Positions 33,368 to 41,937 of a stretch of 64,000 nt of DNA are shown here, in pieces. Each line of letters begins with the position of its first letter. Position 1 is the stretch's first letter. Under the pieces are notes generated by a model. It searched no databases and had not been told where the DNA came from. It worked only from the letters and a program-made list of their open reading frames with translations. This DNA comes from Ruegeria sp. HKCCD8929 (GTDB lineage Bacteria; Pseudomonadota; Alphaproteobacteria; Rhodobacterales; Rhodobacteraceae). The DNA lies in assembly GCF_013031405.1 (NCBI RefSeq), contig NZ_WPZY01000019.1:1-64000 (forward strand). Direction: 5' to 3'. The translations under genes and the position numbers were made by a program.

Positions 33368-34391
33368 GGCCCGATTGTGGCAGATCGCTGCCCGCGCGGC
33401 CACTCACGATGGCGACACGGTGGTCCATCACCCGGCGCCAGAGCGGCGGGATCAGGGCCAGCAACGCCATCACCGGCATCGAGCGTGGCCAGACCGGCAT
33501 CCCGTCCTCCAGCCGCAGCGCCGGATAAATCCGGCTCGGGTTCATGTGATGATCCGAATGACGCGGCGCGTTCAGCATCATCGCCCCGCTATACCAGTGC
33601 GGTGCGTTCCACGCGTGCTGAGGCCCCGCCGGTTCCGCCCGTCCCTGCGCATCCACGCGCCGCCGCAACCCGTAATGCTGCACATAATCGGCCAACAGCA
33701 GCTGCGCCTGCGCATATCCCGCAAGCGCCAGCAGTGCCAGCGCGCCGCCAGACCCCGCCAAGGCCCAAGCCATCCAGAGCGCAACCACCGCCCCGCCGAC
33801 ATAGATCACGTAAGGATGTCCCGGCCCCACACCCCGCCGCAACGCGGTCTCCGCCCGGAACCCGGCCACAAACGAGCCCACCCAGGCACGCGGCAGGAAA
33901 TGCCAGTAACTCTCCCCCAGCCGGGCCGAGTTCGGATCCCGCCCGGTCGCCACATGCACATGATGCACCCGCCGATGGGCCGAGGCATGGTGCCCGAACA
34001 GCAACGAGACATAGACCGCCACCCCCAGCGCCCGCTCCCAACGGGCAGCGCGGTGGATCAGCTCATGCGCGTTCGAGTTCGACACCTGCCCCAGAAACAA
34101 CCCAGCAGCCAGCCCAAGGCCCAGCCCCTGCGCCACCGTCAGCTCTCCCTGACCCAGAACCGCGACCGACAGAACCAGAACCGCGAAATGCCCGAGCCCC
34201 AGCACGACCGACAGCCACCGCGCCCAGGCGCTCCCATCCTGCACCGGCAGCACACCGTCCCAAAGCCGGTCCATCACCCAGACATGCGCCGTCATGACCA
34301 GCAGCGACAGCCAGATCCAGACGCCGCCCAACAGGCAGGCCATCAGAATCAGACCTGCGGGCAACAAGCTCGCAATCGCGTACCAGAGCAT
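33294..34391 (-). CDS. alkB: AlkB-type membrane di-iron alkane monooxygenase
   Basis: 365 residues. The three histidine boxes of membrane di-iron oxygenases are present: HELIH (109-113), HHASAHRRVHH (134-144) and HSDHH near 286. Hydrophobic helices flank them. The family hydroxylates the terminal carbon of alkanes using rubredoxin or ferredoxin electrons. Rubredoxin is not adjacent; the ferredoxin at 28 kb is a possible but unproven donor. The last 25 codons read through the start of the next gene. Xylene-type monooxygenases are the alternative. Confidence 0.88.
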   Translation of the reverse strand: MLWYAIASLLPAGLILMACLLGGVWIWLSLLVMTAHVWVMDRLWDGVLPVQDGSAWARWLSVVLGLGHFAVLVLSVAVLGQGELTVAQGLGLGLAAGLFLGQVSNSNAHELIHRAARWERALGVAVYVSLLFGHHASAHRRVHHVHVATGRDPNSARLGESYWHFLPRAWVGSFVAGFRAETALRRGVGPGHPYVIYVGGAVVALWMAWALAGSGGALALLALAGYAQAQLLLADYVQHYGLRRRVDAQGRAEPAGPQHAWNAPHWYSGAMMLNAPRHSDHHMNPSRIYPALRLEDGMPVWPRSMPVMALLALIPPLWRRVMDHRVAIVSGRAGSDLPQSGHAEAIRDSAAAVGSGGVGPGPDVG

Positions 34392-34520
34392 CTAATCCAA
34401 CCTTCGGGGCACCAAAACCGGTGCATAACATCGCGTCACCCCGAGGCCCTGTCAAACCTTGCCGGTTGAAAAGCGGCCGGATTTTTGCCCCTCTGGACAG
34501 GCTGACGAAAGGACAACCCG

Positions 34521-35159
34521 ATGATGCCGTTTCTGTTTTTCGGCGCCGCCGCCTGCGCATTGGCCTACCTGCCGCGCACCGCGCGTCCGGCAAGCCTGCT
34601 GCGCACCGTGCTCAAGACCGGATCGGTGGCCCTGCTCGCCCTGATCGCGTGGCAGAGTGGCGCGCCGTTGCTGCTGACCGGCGCGCTTGGCCTCTGCGCG
34701 CTGGGCGACGCTCTGCTCTCGCGTGAAACCGACAGCACCTTCATGGCAGGCATCGGCGCGTTTGCCGCCGGGCACATCGCCTATATCGCCCTGTTCCTCA
34801 GCCACCCGGCCAGCGATCCCGCCCGCATCGCCACACAACCGGGTGTGGTCGTGGCACTGGTGCTTCTGGGCGTCGTCATGGCCATCCTGCTCGCCCCCCG
34901 CGCCGGAGAGCTCAGAGGCCCGGTTCTGGCCTATATCCCGATCATCCTCGGCATGGGGATCACCGTGCTGGCGCTGCCCAAGGACTCGCCGCTCGATTGG
35001 GCCTTTCCCGCCGCGCTGGCCTTCATCGCCTCTGACCTGATCCTGGCCGCCGAGAAGTTCCTACTGCCGTATGGCCACCCGGCCCTGCGCCTGACCCCCT
35101 ATCTGATCTGGACGCTCTACTGGGGGGCACAGGCCGGGCTGCTCCTTGCGTTCTCCTGA
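34521..35159 (+). CDS. lysoplasmalogenase (YhhN family)
   Basis: 212 residues and about seven or eight hydrophobic helices. The YhhN/TMEM86 motifs are present: KTGSVALLALIAW, LGDALLSRE, AGHIAYI and SDLILAAEKF. TMEM86 enzymes cleave the vinyl ether bond of lysoplasmalogens; whether bacterial members do so is not settled. It is divergent from alkB and followed by ftsY. Confidence 0.85.
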   Translation: MMPFLFFGAAACALAYLPRTARPASLLRTVLKTGSVALLALIAWQSGAPLLLTGALGLCALGDALLSRETDSTFMAGIGAFAAGHIAYIALFLSHPASDPARIATQPGVVVALVLLGVVMAILLAPRAGELRGPVLAYIPIILGMGITVLALPKDSPLDWAFPAALAFIASDLILAAEKFLLPYGHPALRLTPYLIWTLYWGAQAGLLLAFS

Positions 35160-35218
35160 CCCTTTGCAACCGGCGTCAATCCGCATTAGGTGAGGGGAAG
35201 ACCTCGCGGAGACCGATT

Positions 35219-36373
35219 ATGGCGTTTTTCTCAAAGCTCAAGGACCGGCTGTTCAAATCCTCTTCCCGGCTCGAACAGGGGCTGGACGCGATCGTTGAGG
35301 ATGGCGGCGAGGAAACCCCCGCCGCACAGGACCCGTTCATCCCCGAGCCCGACCCCGAGCCGCAACCGGTCCCGGAAATCCCCGAACCGGTGCCCGCGCC
35401 GCAGCCGGTCGAGGTGCCCGAACCGATCCCGGCCGATCCGGTCCCTGCACCCACACCGCCGGAAGAACCTGAAACCCCGGCGCAAAAGGGCCTGCTGGGC
35501 CGCCTGTTCTCGCGCGCCGACGCCGCGCCCGTCATCCGCCGCACGCTGGATGACGACATGCTGGAACAGCTCGAAGAGTTGCTGATCGCCGCCGATATGG
35601 GCGTCGACACCGCCCTGCGGGTCACCGCCAACATGGCCGAGGGGCGCTATGGCAAGAAGCTCTCGACCGACGAGATCAAGCAGGTGCTGGCTCAGGAGGT
35701 CGCCCGCATCATGGACCCGGTCGCCAAACCATTGCCGATCTATCCCAAACGCCCGCAGGTGGTGCTGGTGGTAGGGGTGAACGGCTCGGGCAAGACCACC
35801 ACCATCGGCAAGCTTGCCAGCCAGTTCAAATCGGCAGGCAAGAAAGTGGTCATCGCCGCTGGCGACACCTTCCGCGCCGCCGCCGTGGAACAGCTTCAGG
35901 TCTGGGGTGAGCGCGCCGGCGTGCCGGTGCTGACCGCGCCCGAAGGCTCGGACCCCGCTTCGCTGGCCTTCGATGCCATGACCCGCGCGCAGGAGGACGG
36001 TGCCGACCTCTTGATGATCGACACCGCGGGCCGTCTGCAGAACCGCGCCGACCTGATGGAGGAACTGGCCAAGATCGTCCGCGTCATCCGCAAGAAGGAC
36101 GACACCGCCCCGCACAACACGCTGCTCGTGCTCGACGCCACCACCGGCCAGAACGCACTGAGCCAGGTGGATACCTTCCAGAAGCTCGCCGATGTCTCCG
36201 GCCTGGTGATGACCAAGCTCGACGGCACCGCCAAGGGCGGCGTGCTGGTGGCGCTGGCCGACAAGTTCGGTCTGCCGATTCACGCCATCGGTGTGGGTGA
36301 GCAGATCGACGACCTCGCCCCCTTCGACCCCGAAGAATTCGCCGCCGCCCTGACCGGCCTGGAGACCCGCTAA
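35219..36373 (+). CDS. ftsY: signal recognition particle receptor FtsY
   Basis: 384 residues. An N-terminal basic amphipathic start (FFSKLKDRLFKSSSR) precedes a Pro/Glu-rich linker (about 30-85), then the N domain and the GTPase. P-loop GVNGSGKT spans 186-193, followed by DTFRAAAVEQL, DTAGR, TKLDGTAKGG and the C-terminal GVGEQIDDLAPF. It docks SRP-ribosome complexes at the inner membrane. The start ATG at 35219 is well placed. Confidence 0.97.
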   Translation: MAFFSKLKDRLFKSSSRLEQGLDAIVEDGGEETPAAQDPFIPEPDPEPQPVPEIPEPVPAPQPVEVPEPIPADPVPAPTPPEEPETPAQKGLLGRLFSRADAAPVIRRTLDDDMLEQLEELLIAADMGVDTALRVTANMAEGRYGKKLSTDEIKQVLAQEVARIMDPVAKPLPIYPKRPQVVLVVGVNGSGKTTTIGKLASQFKSAGKKVVIAAGDTFRAAAVEQLQVWGERAGVPVLTAPEGSDPASLAFDAMTRAQEDGADLLMIDTAGRLQNRADLMEELAKIVRVIRKKDDTAPHNTLLVLDATTGQNALSQVDTFQKLADVSGLVMTKLDGTAKGGVLVALADKFGLPIHAIGVGEQIDDLAPFDPEEFAAALTGLETR

Positions 36374-36377
36374 TCCC

Positions 36378-36418
36378 TCCTTCTTCTGTTCACAAATATC
36401 CTCGGGGGGTCTGGGGGG
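36378..36418. repeat. short roseobacter-type intergenic motif after ftsY
   Basis: CCTTCTTCTGTTCACAAATATCCTC is the inverse of an ATATTTGTGAACAGAAGAAG motif and is followed by a G-rich GGGGGGTCTGGGGGGCAGAC segment. It is related to the copies at 9240, 32921 and 58331. Confidence 0.45.
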
Positions 36419-36460
36419 CAGACAGCCCCTCAGCCTCTCCACCAAGCGCAAGGTCCGGAT

Positions 36461-37363
36461 TTGAGCGACTGGCTGATCTCCCTAGAAGGCACCGAATCCG
36501 GCCACCACCTCGCCCTGGGACTGGCGCTGATGGCCGCCTTCCTGCACGCGGTGTTCGGTGCACTGCAAAAGGGACGCCATGACCCGTGGCTGTCGCGTGG
36601 GGCGATCGACGCCTCCTACGGGCTGATGGCCGCACCCTTTGCACTGTTCGTGGTGCCTTGGCCCGAGGCGCATATGTGGCCGATCTTCGCCACGGTCTGG
36701 CTCATCCACATCCTCTACAAATGCCTGCAGGCGCTGGCCTATACCAAGGGCTCCTACACCGTCGTCTACCCGGTGGTGCGCGGAACGGGGCCGCTGTTCA
36801 CGGTGATCGGCGCCTACCTGCTGTTTGCCGAGACCTTCTCGCCCACCCAATGGTTTGGCGTAGCCGTGCTGCTGGCGGGCATCTATGGGCTCGCGGCCTA
36901 CAATCTCCGCCACCTGACCGCCGAGCGCGACACGCTGGGCGTGGCCCTGACACTGGCGGTGATCACCGGGCTCTTCGTGGCGCTCTACACCACCTATGAC
37001 GCCTATGGCATCCGCGCCACCGCCGACCCGTTCACCTTTCTGGCCTGGTTCTTCATGATCGACGGGGCCACCATGCCGATCTACGCCTTCCTGCGCTGGC
37101 GGGCCATGGTGAACCGCCCCGCGCCCGGGCCGCTAATGCTGCGCGGGTTCGTGGGCGGGATCGTGGCCTTCCTGTCCTTTGGCTCCATCATGCTGGCCAC
37201 CCGGCTCGACAAGGTGGGCGAGGCCGCCGTGCTGCGCGAAACCTCGACGGTCTTTGCCGCACTGATCGGCTGGCTGGTATTGAAGGAAACCGTCGGGCCG
37301 CGCCGGATTGCCCTGATGGCATTGATTGCACTCGGCGCCGTAATAGTTGAAATGGGCGGGTAA
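36461..37363 (+). CDS. EamA-type (DMT) permease
   Basis: 300 residues from a TTG at 36461 with AAGG upstream; no ATG fits better. Ten hydrophobic helices form two EamA repeats; YPVVRGTGPLFTVIGAYLLFAE in the first and LRETSTVFAALIGWLVLKE in the second are the family hallmarks. DMT permeases export or import small metabolites; the substrate is unknown. yciB follows after 17 bases, so they are probably one transcript with ftsY. Confidence 0.88.
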   Translation: MSDWLISLEGTESGHHLALGLALMAAFLHAVFGALQKGRHDPWLSRGAIDASYGLMAAPFALFVVPWPEAHMWPIFATVWLIHILYKCLQALAYTKGSYTVVYPVVRGTGPLFTVIGAYLLFAETFSPTQWFGVAVLLAGIYGLAAYNLRHLTAERDTLGVALTLAVITGLFVALYTTYDAYGIRATADPFTFLAWFFMIDGATMPIYAFLRWRAMVNRPAPGPLMLRGFVGGIVAFLSFGSIMLATRLDKVGEAAVLRETSTVFAALIGWLVLKETVGPRRIALMALIALGAVIVEMGG

Positions 37364-37380
37364 GTACTCAGGACACGCGC

Positions 37381-37986
37381 ATGACGAACAAGAAAGAGAT
37401 CAACCCGCTGCTGAAACAGGTATTGGAGCTTGGGCCCCCGCTGGCCTTCTTCTTCATCTACCTGCGCCTGCGCGATCAGGATTTCACCATCGCCGGAACC
37501 GAATATTCCGGCTTCATCATCGCCACCATCCTGTTCGTGCCGATCATGCTGGCGGCGATGGGCATCCTGTGGTGGCTTACGGGTAAGCTCAGCCGGATGC
37601 AGATCTTCACCGCCATCATGGTGATCTTCTTCGGCGGCCTGACCGCCTGGTTCAACGACGAGCGGTTCTTCAAGATGAAGACGACGCTGGTCTATGGGTT
37701 CTTCTCGGCCATGCTGGGGATCGGGCTGTTGCAGGGCAAATCCTATCTGGCCTATGTGCTCGACGACATGCTGCCCATGCGGATGGAGGGCTGGATGATC
37801 CTGACCCGCCGCCTGTGCGCCGGATTCGCCATTCTGGCGGCGGCCAATGAGCTGGTGTGGCGGACGATGTCCACCGACCTCTGGGTCAAGATCGAAACCT
37901 TTGGGTTTCCGCTGGCACTGATGGCGTTCCTGATGATGCAATTCAGCTTGCTGCAACGCTACATGGACGACCCCGACGGCAACTGA
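37381..37986 (+). CDS. yciB: septation protein A / inner membrane protein YciB
   Basis: 201 residues, five to six helices. ELGPPLAFFFIY, GGLTAWFNDERFFKMK and YGFFSAMLGIGLL match the IspZ/YciB family. In E. coli YciB links envelope synthesis and cell division. ftsY-(permease)-yciB proximity is recurrent in alphaproteobacteria in my recollection. The downstream spacer contains intergenic repeat copy B. Confidence 0.93.
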   Translation: MTNKKEINPLLKQVLELGPPLAFFFIYLRLRDQDFTIAGTEYSGFIIATILFVPIMLAAMGILWWLTGKLSRMQIFTAIMVIFFGGLTAWFNDERFFKMKTTLVYGFFSAMLGIGLLQGKSYLAYVLDDMLPMRMEGWMILTRRLCAGFAILAAANELVWRTMSTDLWVKIETFGFPLALMAFLMMQFSLLQRYMDDPDGN

Positions 37987-38009
37987 GGCCGCGCAACAAA
38001 CCCAGGGGC

Positions 38010-38069
38010 GCTCCCGCCCGTCATCGGGCCGCGCTGCGCGCAGCCCTCTTCCCGTTGCGCCCGGCGCCG
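38010..38069. repeat. intergenic repeat, copy B (inverted)
   Basis: GCTCCCGCCCGTC (38010-38022), TCCCGTTG and GCCCGGCGCCG (38059-38069) are the reverse complements of the blocks in copy A at 29352-29405, in matching order. The interior differs, with its own GCGCGCAGC-type arms. Confidence 0.6.
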
Positions 38070-38213
38070 TGCGGCAAGGCCGCCCGGCGCTCCAACCTGC
38101 CGCGCCAGCGCCGCAATGGCCTCACGATTCTGACCATTTCTCTTGGAATAATGGTCAAGCTGTGAAAAACAGGTAAGTACCACTCAAGTCCACATAGGAG
38201 CGCCGCTCGATCC

Positions 38214-38882
38214 ATGACGGCCTTTCCCGACACCGAATTCCTGTCCGAAGCGTCGGACCGGCTCAAGGCCATGCTGTCCGCCCAAGCCTCGGAGGTTGAG
38301 CTTGAGCGCGGCGAGGTTCTGTTCGAACAGGGCGATGCCGGCGATGCGCTCTATGCCCTGCTGGACGGATCGCTCGAGGTATCCGTGCTGGCAATGAGCG
38401 GGCGCAAGCTGTCGCTCAACCTCATGCGTCCGGGCGAAGTGTTTGGCGAGATCGCGCTGTTCGACGCCGGCCCCCGCACCGCCACTGTATCCGCTGCGGA
38501 ACCCTCGCGCGTGATGCGGGTGCGCAGCCGGGACGTGATGGCCCAGATCAAGCAGCATCCCGATCTTGCCGCGGACATGATCCGGCTGGCCGGGCTGCGG
38601 ATGCGCTGGATGGGCACCCAGCTCAACGAACAGGTCTTTCTGCCGATGCCCGCGCGGCTGGCCCGCTGGCTGCTGCATCTTGTGCGCGCGCGCGACGAAG
38701 GCGATGGCAAGATCACCCTGTCGCAAAGCGAACTGGCGGAATTCGTCGGCGCCACGCGCGAGGCGGTCTCGAAAACCCTGTCCGGCTGGCGCCGCGAAGG
38801 CGTGATCGAAGTGTCGCGCGGCGGGCTGGTGATCCTCGATTTCGACGCCCTCGGGACGCTGGCCGAAACCGACATGATCTGA
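38214..38882 (+). CDS. Crp/Fnr family transcriptional regulator
   Basis: 222 residues from the ATG at 38214. The cyclic-nucleotide domain has GEVFGEIALFDAGPRTATV, keeping the Glu and Arg-Thr pair that bind cAMP in Crp; no N-terminal cysteines exist, so it is not an oxygen-sensing Fnr. The HTH near 175-205 has TREAVSKTLSGWRREG, whose Arg-Glu pair matches the Crp residues that read TGTGA. A perfect TGTGA-N6-TCACA site lies 12 bases after its stop. Targets are unknown, but this gene, its downstream site and the nrdJ site fit together. Confidence 0.92.
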   Translation: MTAFPDTEFLSEASDRLKAMLSAQASEVELERGEVLFEQGDAGDALYALLDGSLEVSVLAMSGRKLSLNLMRPGEVFGEIALFDAGPRTATVSAAEPSRVMRVRSRDVMAQIKQHPDLAADMIRLAGLRMRWMGTQLNEQVFLPMPARLARWLLHLVRARDEGDGKITLSQSELAEFVGATREAVSKTLSGWRREGVIEVSRGGLVILDFDALGTLAETDMI

Positions 38883-38894
38883 GCCATACCGGGG

Positions 38895-38937
38895 TGTGAC
38901 CCGCTTCACAGACACGGGGCCGCCTGCCGGGTTAATG
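38895..38937 (+). promoter_or_regulatory. perfect Crp-type site and class II-like promoter
   Basis: TGTGA-CCCGCT-TCACA (38895-38910) is the exact Crp consensus. TTAATG at 38932-38937 would be the -10, placing the start near 38944, so the site centre is about 41 bases upstream, the class II activator position. The -35 is poor (CAGACA), as expected for an activator-dependent promoter. Confidence 0.6.
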
Positions 38938-38943
38938 TGTCCT

Positions 38944-39040
38944 TGGTTACCGCGAGAGACCGGATGTTTCTCCCCAAGGTCTGTCCGAAGGTCTCTTCTA
39001 AGTGACAGAGCCATATGCCCCCCTCGGCATATGGCTCTTT
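38944..39040 (+). ncRNA. candidate Crp-controlled small RNA
   Basis: The 97-base stretch from the predicted start ends in a very strong terminator: AGAGCCATATGCC (39007-39019) and its perfect complement (39026-39038) around a six-base loop, then TTT. Inside, AGAGACC (38955-38961) pairs with GGTCTCT (38990-38996), leaving a loop with TTTCTCCCC, an anti-Shine-Dalgarno-like stretch. There is no credible reading frame. The alternative is that this is only the terminator of the Crp-family gene. Confidence 0.5.
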
Positions 39041-39207
39041 ACTTTTGCAGCCGTACCAGCGCGCGCTGACACCGATCCCACCCGAACCGACAAAGCGATA
39101 ATGTGACGGTTCCCAAAGGCTTGCAGCCGGGAACGGATCTGACATCCTGTCAAAGCAAACGGCCGGGCATGTGGCCCGGCCGCAGCATCCATATCCAAAG
39201 GGCGTTC
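39041..39207. terminator. spacer with the terminator of the DegP-type gene
   Basis: GGCCGGGC (39161-39168) and GCCCGGCC (39174-39181) form an eight-pair stem around ATGTG. On the minus strand it is followed by GTTTGCTTTG, a weak U-rich tail, 26 bases after the protease gene's stop. The rest of the spacer (39041-39150) shows nothing I recognise. Confidence 0.5.
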
Positions 39208-40656
39208 TTACTTCGCCAGGCTCAGCGCGACGAATCGCGGCTCGCCACCCCGGCGCACCAGCAGCAGCAGCGACTTGCGCCCGGCTTCCTGTGCCTCGGC
39301 GATCCGCGCGTCCAGATCGGCCAGCGAGGTGACCTTTTGCTGGCCCGCCTCGGTGATCACGTCCCCGGTGCGCAGGCCCTTCTCGAACGCCTCTGAGGAT
39401 TCATCGACGCTTTTCACCACCAGACCGGCCACATCCTCGTCCAGTCCAAGCTCGGTCCGCTCGGCATCCGTCAGCGGTGAGACGACCAGGCCCATCAGCT
39501 CTTTTTCAGCCGTTTCGGGCTTCGCGGTCGAGGAACTCTCGCCATTCTCGGCCCGCTCGGCATCCTCGCGGCGGCCCAACGTGACAAGAACGGTCTGGGT
39601 GCTGCCGTCCCTGAACACCACCACACGTACCGATTTTCCAACCGTGGTCTCACCCACCTGCCGCACCAGCGTGCGGGTGTCCTTGACCTCGACCCCGTCG
39701 AAATTGATGATCACGTCACCGGCCAGCAACCCGGCCTCCTTGGCGGGGCCGTCCGGCACATCGCTGATCAGCGCGCCGCCCGGCTTGTCCAGACCCATCG
39801 CCTCGGCCATGTCCTCGGTCACGTCCTGAATACGCACGCCCAGCCAGCCGCGGCGGGTCTCGCCAAACTCGCGCAGCTGATCGACCACCTTGATGACCAC
39901 GTTCGACGCCATCGAGAACCCGATCCCGATCGAGCCGCCATTGGGCGACAGGATCGCGGTGTTCACGCCGACCACCTCACCTTCCATGTTGAAGAGCGGC
40001 CCGCCCGAGTTGCCACGGTTGATCGCCGCATCGGTCTGAATGTAGTCGTCATAAGATCCGCTCAGCGCCCGGTTGCGGGCCGAGACGATCCCTGCACTGA
40101 CCGAAAAACCCTGCCCAAGCGGGTTGCCCATGGCAATGACCCAATCGCCCACACGGGCAGTATCGCTGTCACCGAATTTGACATATTTCAGAGGACCTTG
40201 CGCCTCGACCTTAAGAAGCGCGATATCGGTTTTCTCATCCGTACCGATCACCTTGGCGGGCAGCTCCTTTTTGGGCTGGCCGTCGCCGGGAAAGAACTCA
40301 ATCAGGATCTCGTCGGCCTCGGCAATCACGTGGTTGTTGGTGACGATGAACCCGTCCTCCGAGATCACGAACCCCGAGCCCAGCGCGTTGCTGCGGCGCG
40401 GACGGTTTTCATTGTCCCCGTTGCGATCCTGAAATTCGCGAAAGAAATCCTCGAACGGAGAGCCCTCGGGCACGATCCCCTGCGGACCGGTACGGCCCTC
40501 GATCAGGGTCGAGGTGGTGATGTTGACGACCGCCGGGCTGATCTGTTCGGCCAGCGGCGCCAGGCTTTCGGGGCGCGCCTGCGCCATGACGGCCTGAGCA
40601 AGGGCGAACAGCACGGTCAGGAATGCCAGCCACATCAGCCGCACATTCGTGATCAT
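39208..40656 (-). CDS. DegP/DegQ/MucD-type periplasmic serine protease
   Basis: 482 residues from the ATG at 40656, with CAGGACGG upstream; a longer start at 40719 would only lengthen the N terminus. Signal peptide residues 1-25 end in VMAQA. The trypsin-like triad is His109 (TNNHVI), Asp144 (TDIALLKV) and Ser217 (RGNSGGPL). Two PDZ domains follow (about 285-375 and 400-482). It degrades or refolds damaged envelope proteins. It stands downstream of hflK-hflC on the same strand, separated by two genes. Confidence 0.94.
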   Translation of the reverse strand: MITNVRLMWLAFLTVLFALAQAVMAQARPESLAPLAEQISPAVVNITTSTLIEGRTGPQGIVPEGSPFEDFFREFQDRNGDNENRPRRSNALGSGFVISEDGFIVTNNHVIAEADEILIEFFPGDGQPKKELPAKVIGTDEKTDIALLKVEAQGPLKYVKFGDSDTARVGDWVIAMGNPLGQGFSVSAGIVSARNRALSGSYDDYIQTDAAINRGNSGGPLFNMEGEVVGVNTAILSPNGGSIGIGFSMASNVVIKVVDQLREFGETRRGWLGVRIQDVTEDMAEAMGLDKPGGALISDVPDGPAKEAGLLAGDVIINFDGVEVKDTRTLVRQVGETTVGKSVRVVVFRDGSTQTVLVTLGRREDAERAENGESSSTAKPETAEKELMGLVVSPLTDAERTELGLDEDVAGLVVKSVDESSEAFEKGLRTGDVITEAGQQKVTSLADLDARIAEAQEAGRKSLLLLVRRGGEPRFVALSLAK

Positions 40657-40831
40657 ACCGTCCTGCCTGAGGGGAATACTGCGTGCCTTTGCCTGCACTG
40701 GACGTCTCCTTGTCACCAACCTGTTTCGCCCGGTCCCATGGCGGAAACCGGTCTGTCAGGGATCAATGTAGTCAGTTTGGCCAAGCCCGCAACTCGGGAT
40801 CGCGGGGAATTCACCGGCAATTGAGGCGCAA

Positions 40832-41593
40832 TCACACGCCAGGCGCAAGCGCATGGGCGCTGAGATGGCGGTAATGCGGCTCGTGCCGGTCCAGCAGGGA
40901 CCGCACATGCGGGGCACGCGCGCAGAGCGCATCGAACCGCTCGGCCTCGCGCGTCTCGGCCTGCGGATCGGGCGGTGCGATGCCCGCGCTTTGCAGCACG
41001 CGGCCATGCCAGCCTTCGACCTGCTGCCAGTCCTGCGGCACCTCGTTCTGCCAGTCAAAGGCATGATCCGCCGGGGCCAGCCCCACCGCCCGCCACAGCG
41101 CGCCGATCATGCCGCGCGGATCGGCCCGCACATCCTCGGCCCGGATCACCACGGCGCGCGCGCCGCGCGCCTCCAGCGCCCGAAACTGCGCCGCCTGCGC
41201 CGTGATGCCGATCTCTTCGTCGGTCACCTCCGGATCCAGCTTGTGGTAGGACACGATCGCCGCGCGCGGGCGGCGGATCAGGAACATGTTGCGCAGCCGG
41301 GCCAAAAACACCGCATCCTCCAGGATATGCGGCATCACGTAATAGCTCATGTCCTTGATGAAGACCGGCTGCACCGCAGCACGATCCAGCAGCATGTCAC
41401 GGATCTCGCCATAGCTGCGGGGATGACCGGGCGCGACCTCGAAATGCGGCATCTCGCGCACGCGCCGATGCACGTAATAGTCATACATGAAGGGCTCATG
41501 CGCACAGTCCAGATCGCCACGCTCGCGCATGATCCGCTCGATGGCGGTGGACATGGAACGGGGATGCGACCAGAGCGCATAGATCGGATGCAT
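40832..41593 (-). CDS. sulfotransferase family protein
   Basis: 253 residues. WSHPRSMSTAIERIM (8-22) is the 5-phosphosulfate-binding loop of PAPS-dependent sulfotransferases, and the RRPRAAIVSYHKLDP segment is the 3-phosphate-binding helix region. Soluble with no signal peptide, so it would act on a cytoplasmic acceptor. Roseobacters encode several such proteins with unknown acceptors. Monocistronic; the 149-base upstream spacer is AT-rich with an imperfect inverted repeat. Confidence 0.82.
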   Translation of the reverse strand: MHPIYALWSHPRSMSTAIERIMRERGDLDCAHEPFMYDYYVHRRVREMPHFEVAPGHPRSYGEIRDMLLDRAAVQPVFIKDMSYYVMPHILEDAVFLARLRNMFLIRRPRAAIVSYHKLDPEVTDEEIGITAQAAQFRALEARGARAVVIRAEDVRADPRGMIGALWRAVGLAPADHAFDWQNEVPQDWQQVEGWHGRVLQSAGIAPPDPQAETREAERFDALCARAPHVRSLLDRHEPHYRHLSAHALAPGV

Positions 41594-41616
41594 GGCAGTG
41601 CCTCATGCCAGTTATA

Positions 41617-41722
41617 GCGAAATCGAATTATTCTGTACGATTGAGCATCAAAATTCGCGTTCGAAAGCAGCAGTATGCTGATTGAGAGGCGGAGAATTTT
41701 GATTCAGATTTTTCGATTTCTG
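41617..41722. repeat. AT-rich imperfect inverted repeat
   Basis: ATCAAAATTC (41647-41656) is perfectly inverted at 41694-41703. The similarity extends outward: GAAATCGAA and ATTCTG on the left correspond to GAAATCGAA and TCTG on the right, read in reverse. It fills most of the spacer between DUF2065 and the sulfotransferase. Confidence 0.45.
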
Positions 41723-41742
41723 CTTTGGACAGGGTCAGGCTG

Positions 41743-41937
41743 TCAAAAGCCGAACCGATGCGCAATCCACAGCAGGATCAGACCGGTGACGACGCAAATC
41801 AGCCCGACCTGACGCCGGGCGCTTTCGGGCAACGCCCGCAACACTTCCAGCATGCGTTCAACAAGCGAAGGGGCCAGCGCATAGGCCAGCCCCTCGACGA
41901 TCAGCACCAGCCCGAAGGCCAGAAAGATCATGCCCAT
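41743..41937 (-). CDS. DUF2065 family small membrane protein
   Basis: 64 residues with two hydrophobic helices (3-22 and 42-62). FLAFGLVLIVEGLAYALAPS and the RQVGLICVVTGLILLW end are the DUF2065 hallmarks. Its ATG shares one base with the hflC stop, so it belongs to the hflK-hflC operon; the same order occurs widely. Function is unknown, probably linked to the HflKC/FtsH complex. Confidence 0.92.
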   Translation of the reverse strand: MGMIFLAFGLVLIVEGLAYALAPSLVERMLEVLRALPESARRQVGLICVVTGLILLWIAHRFGF

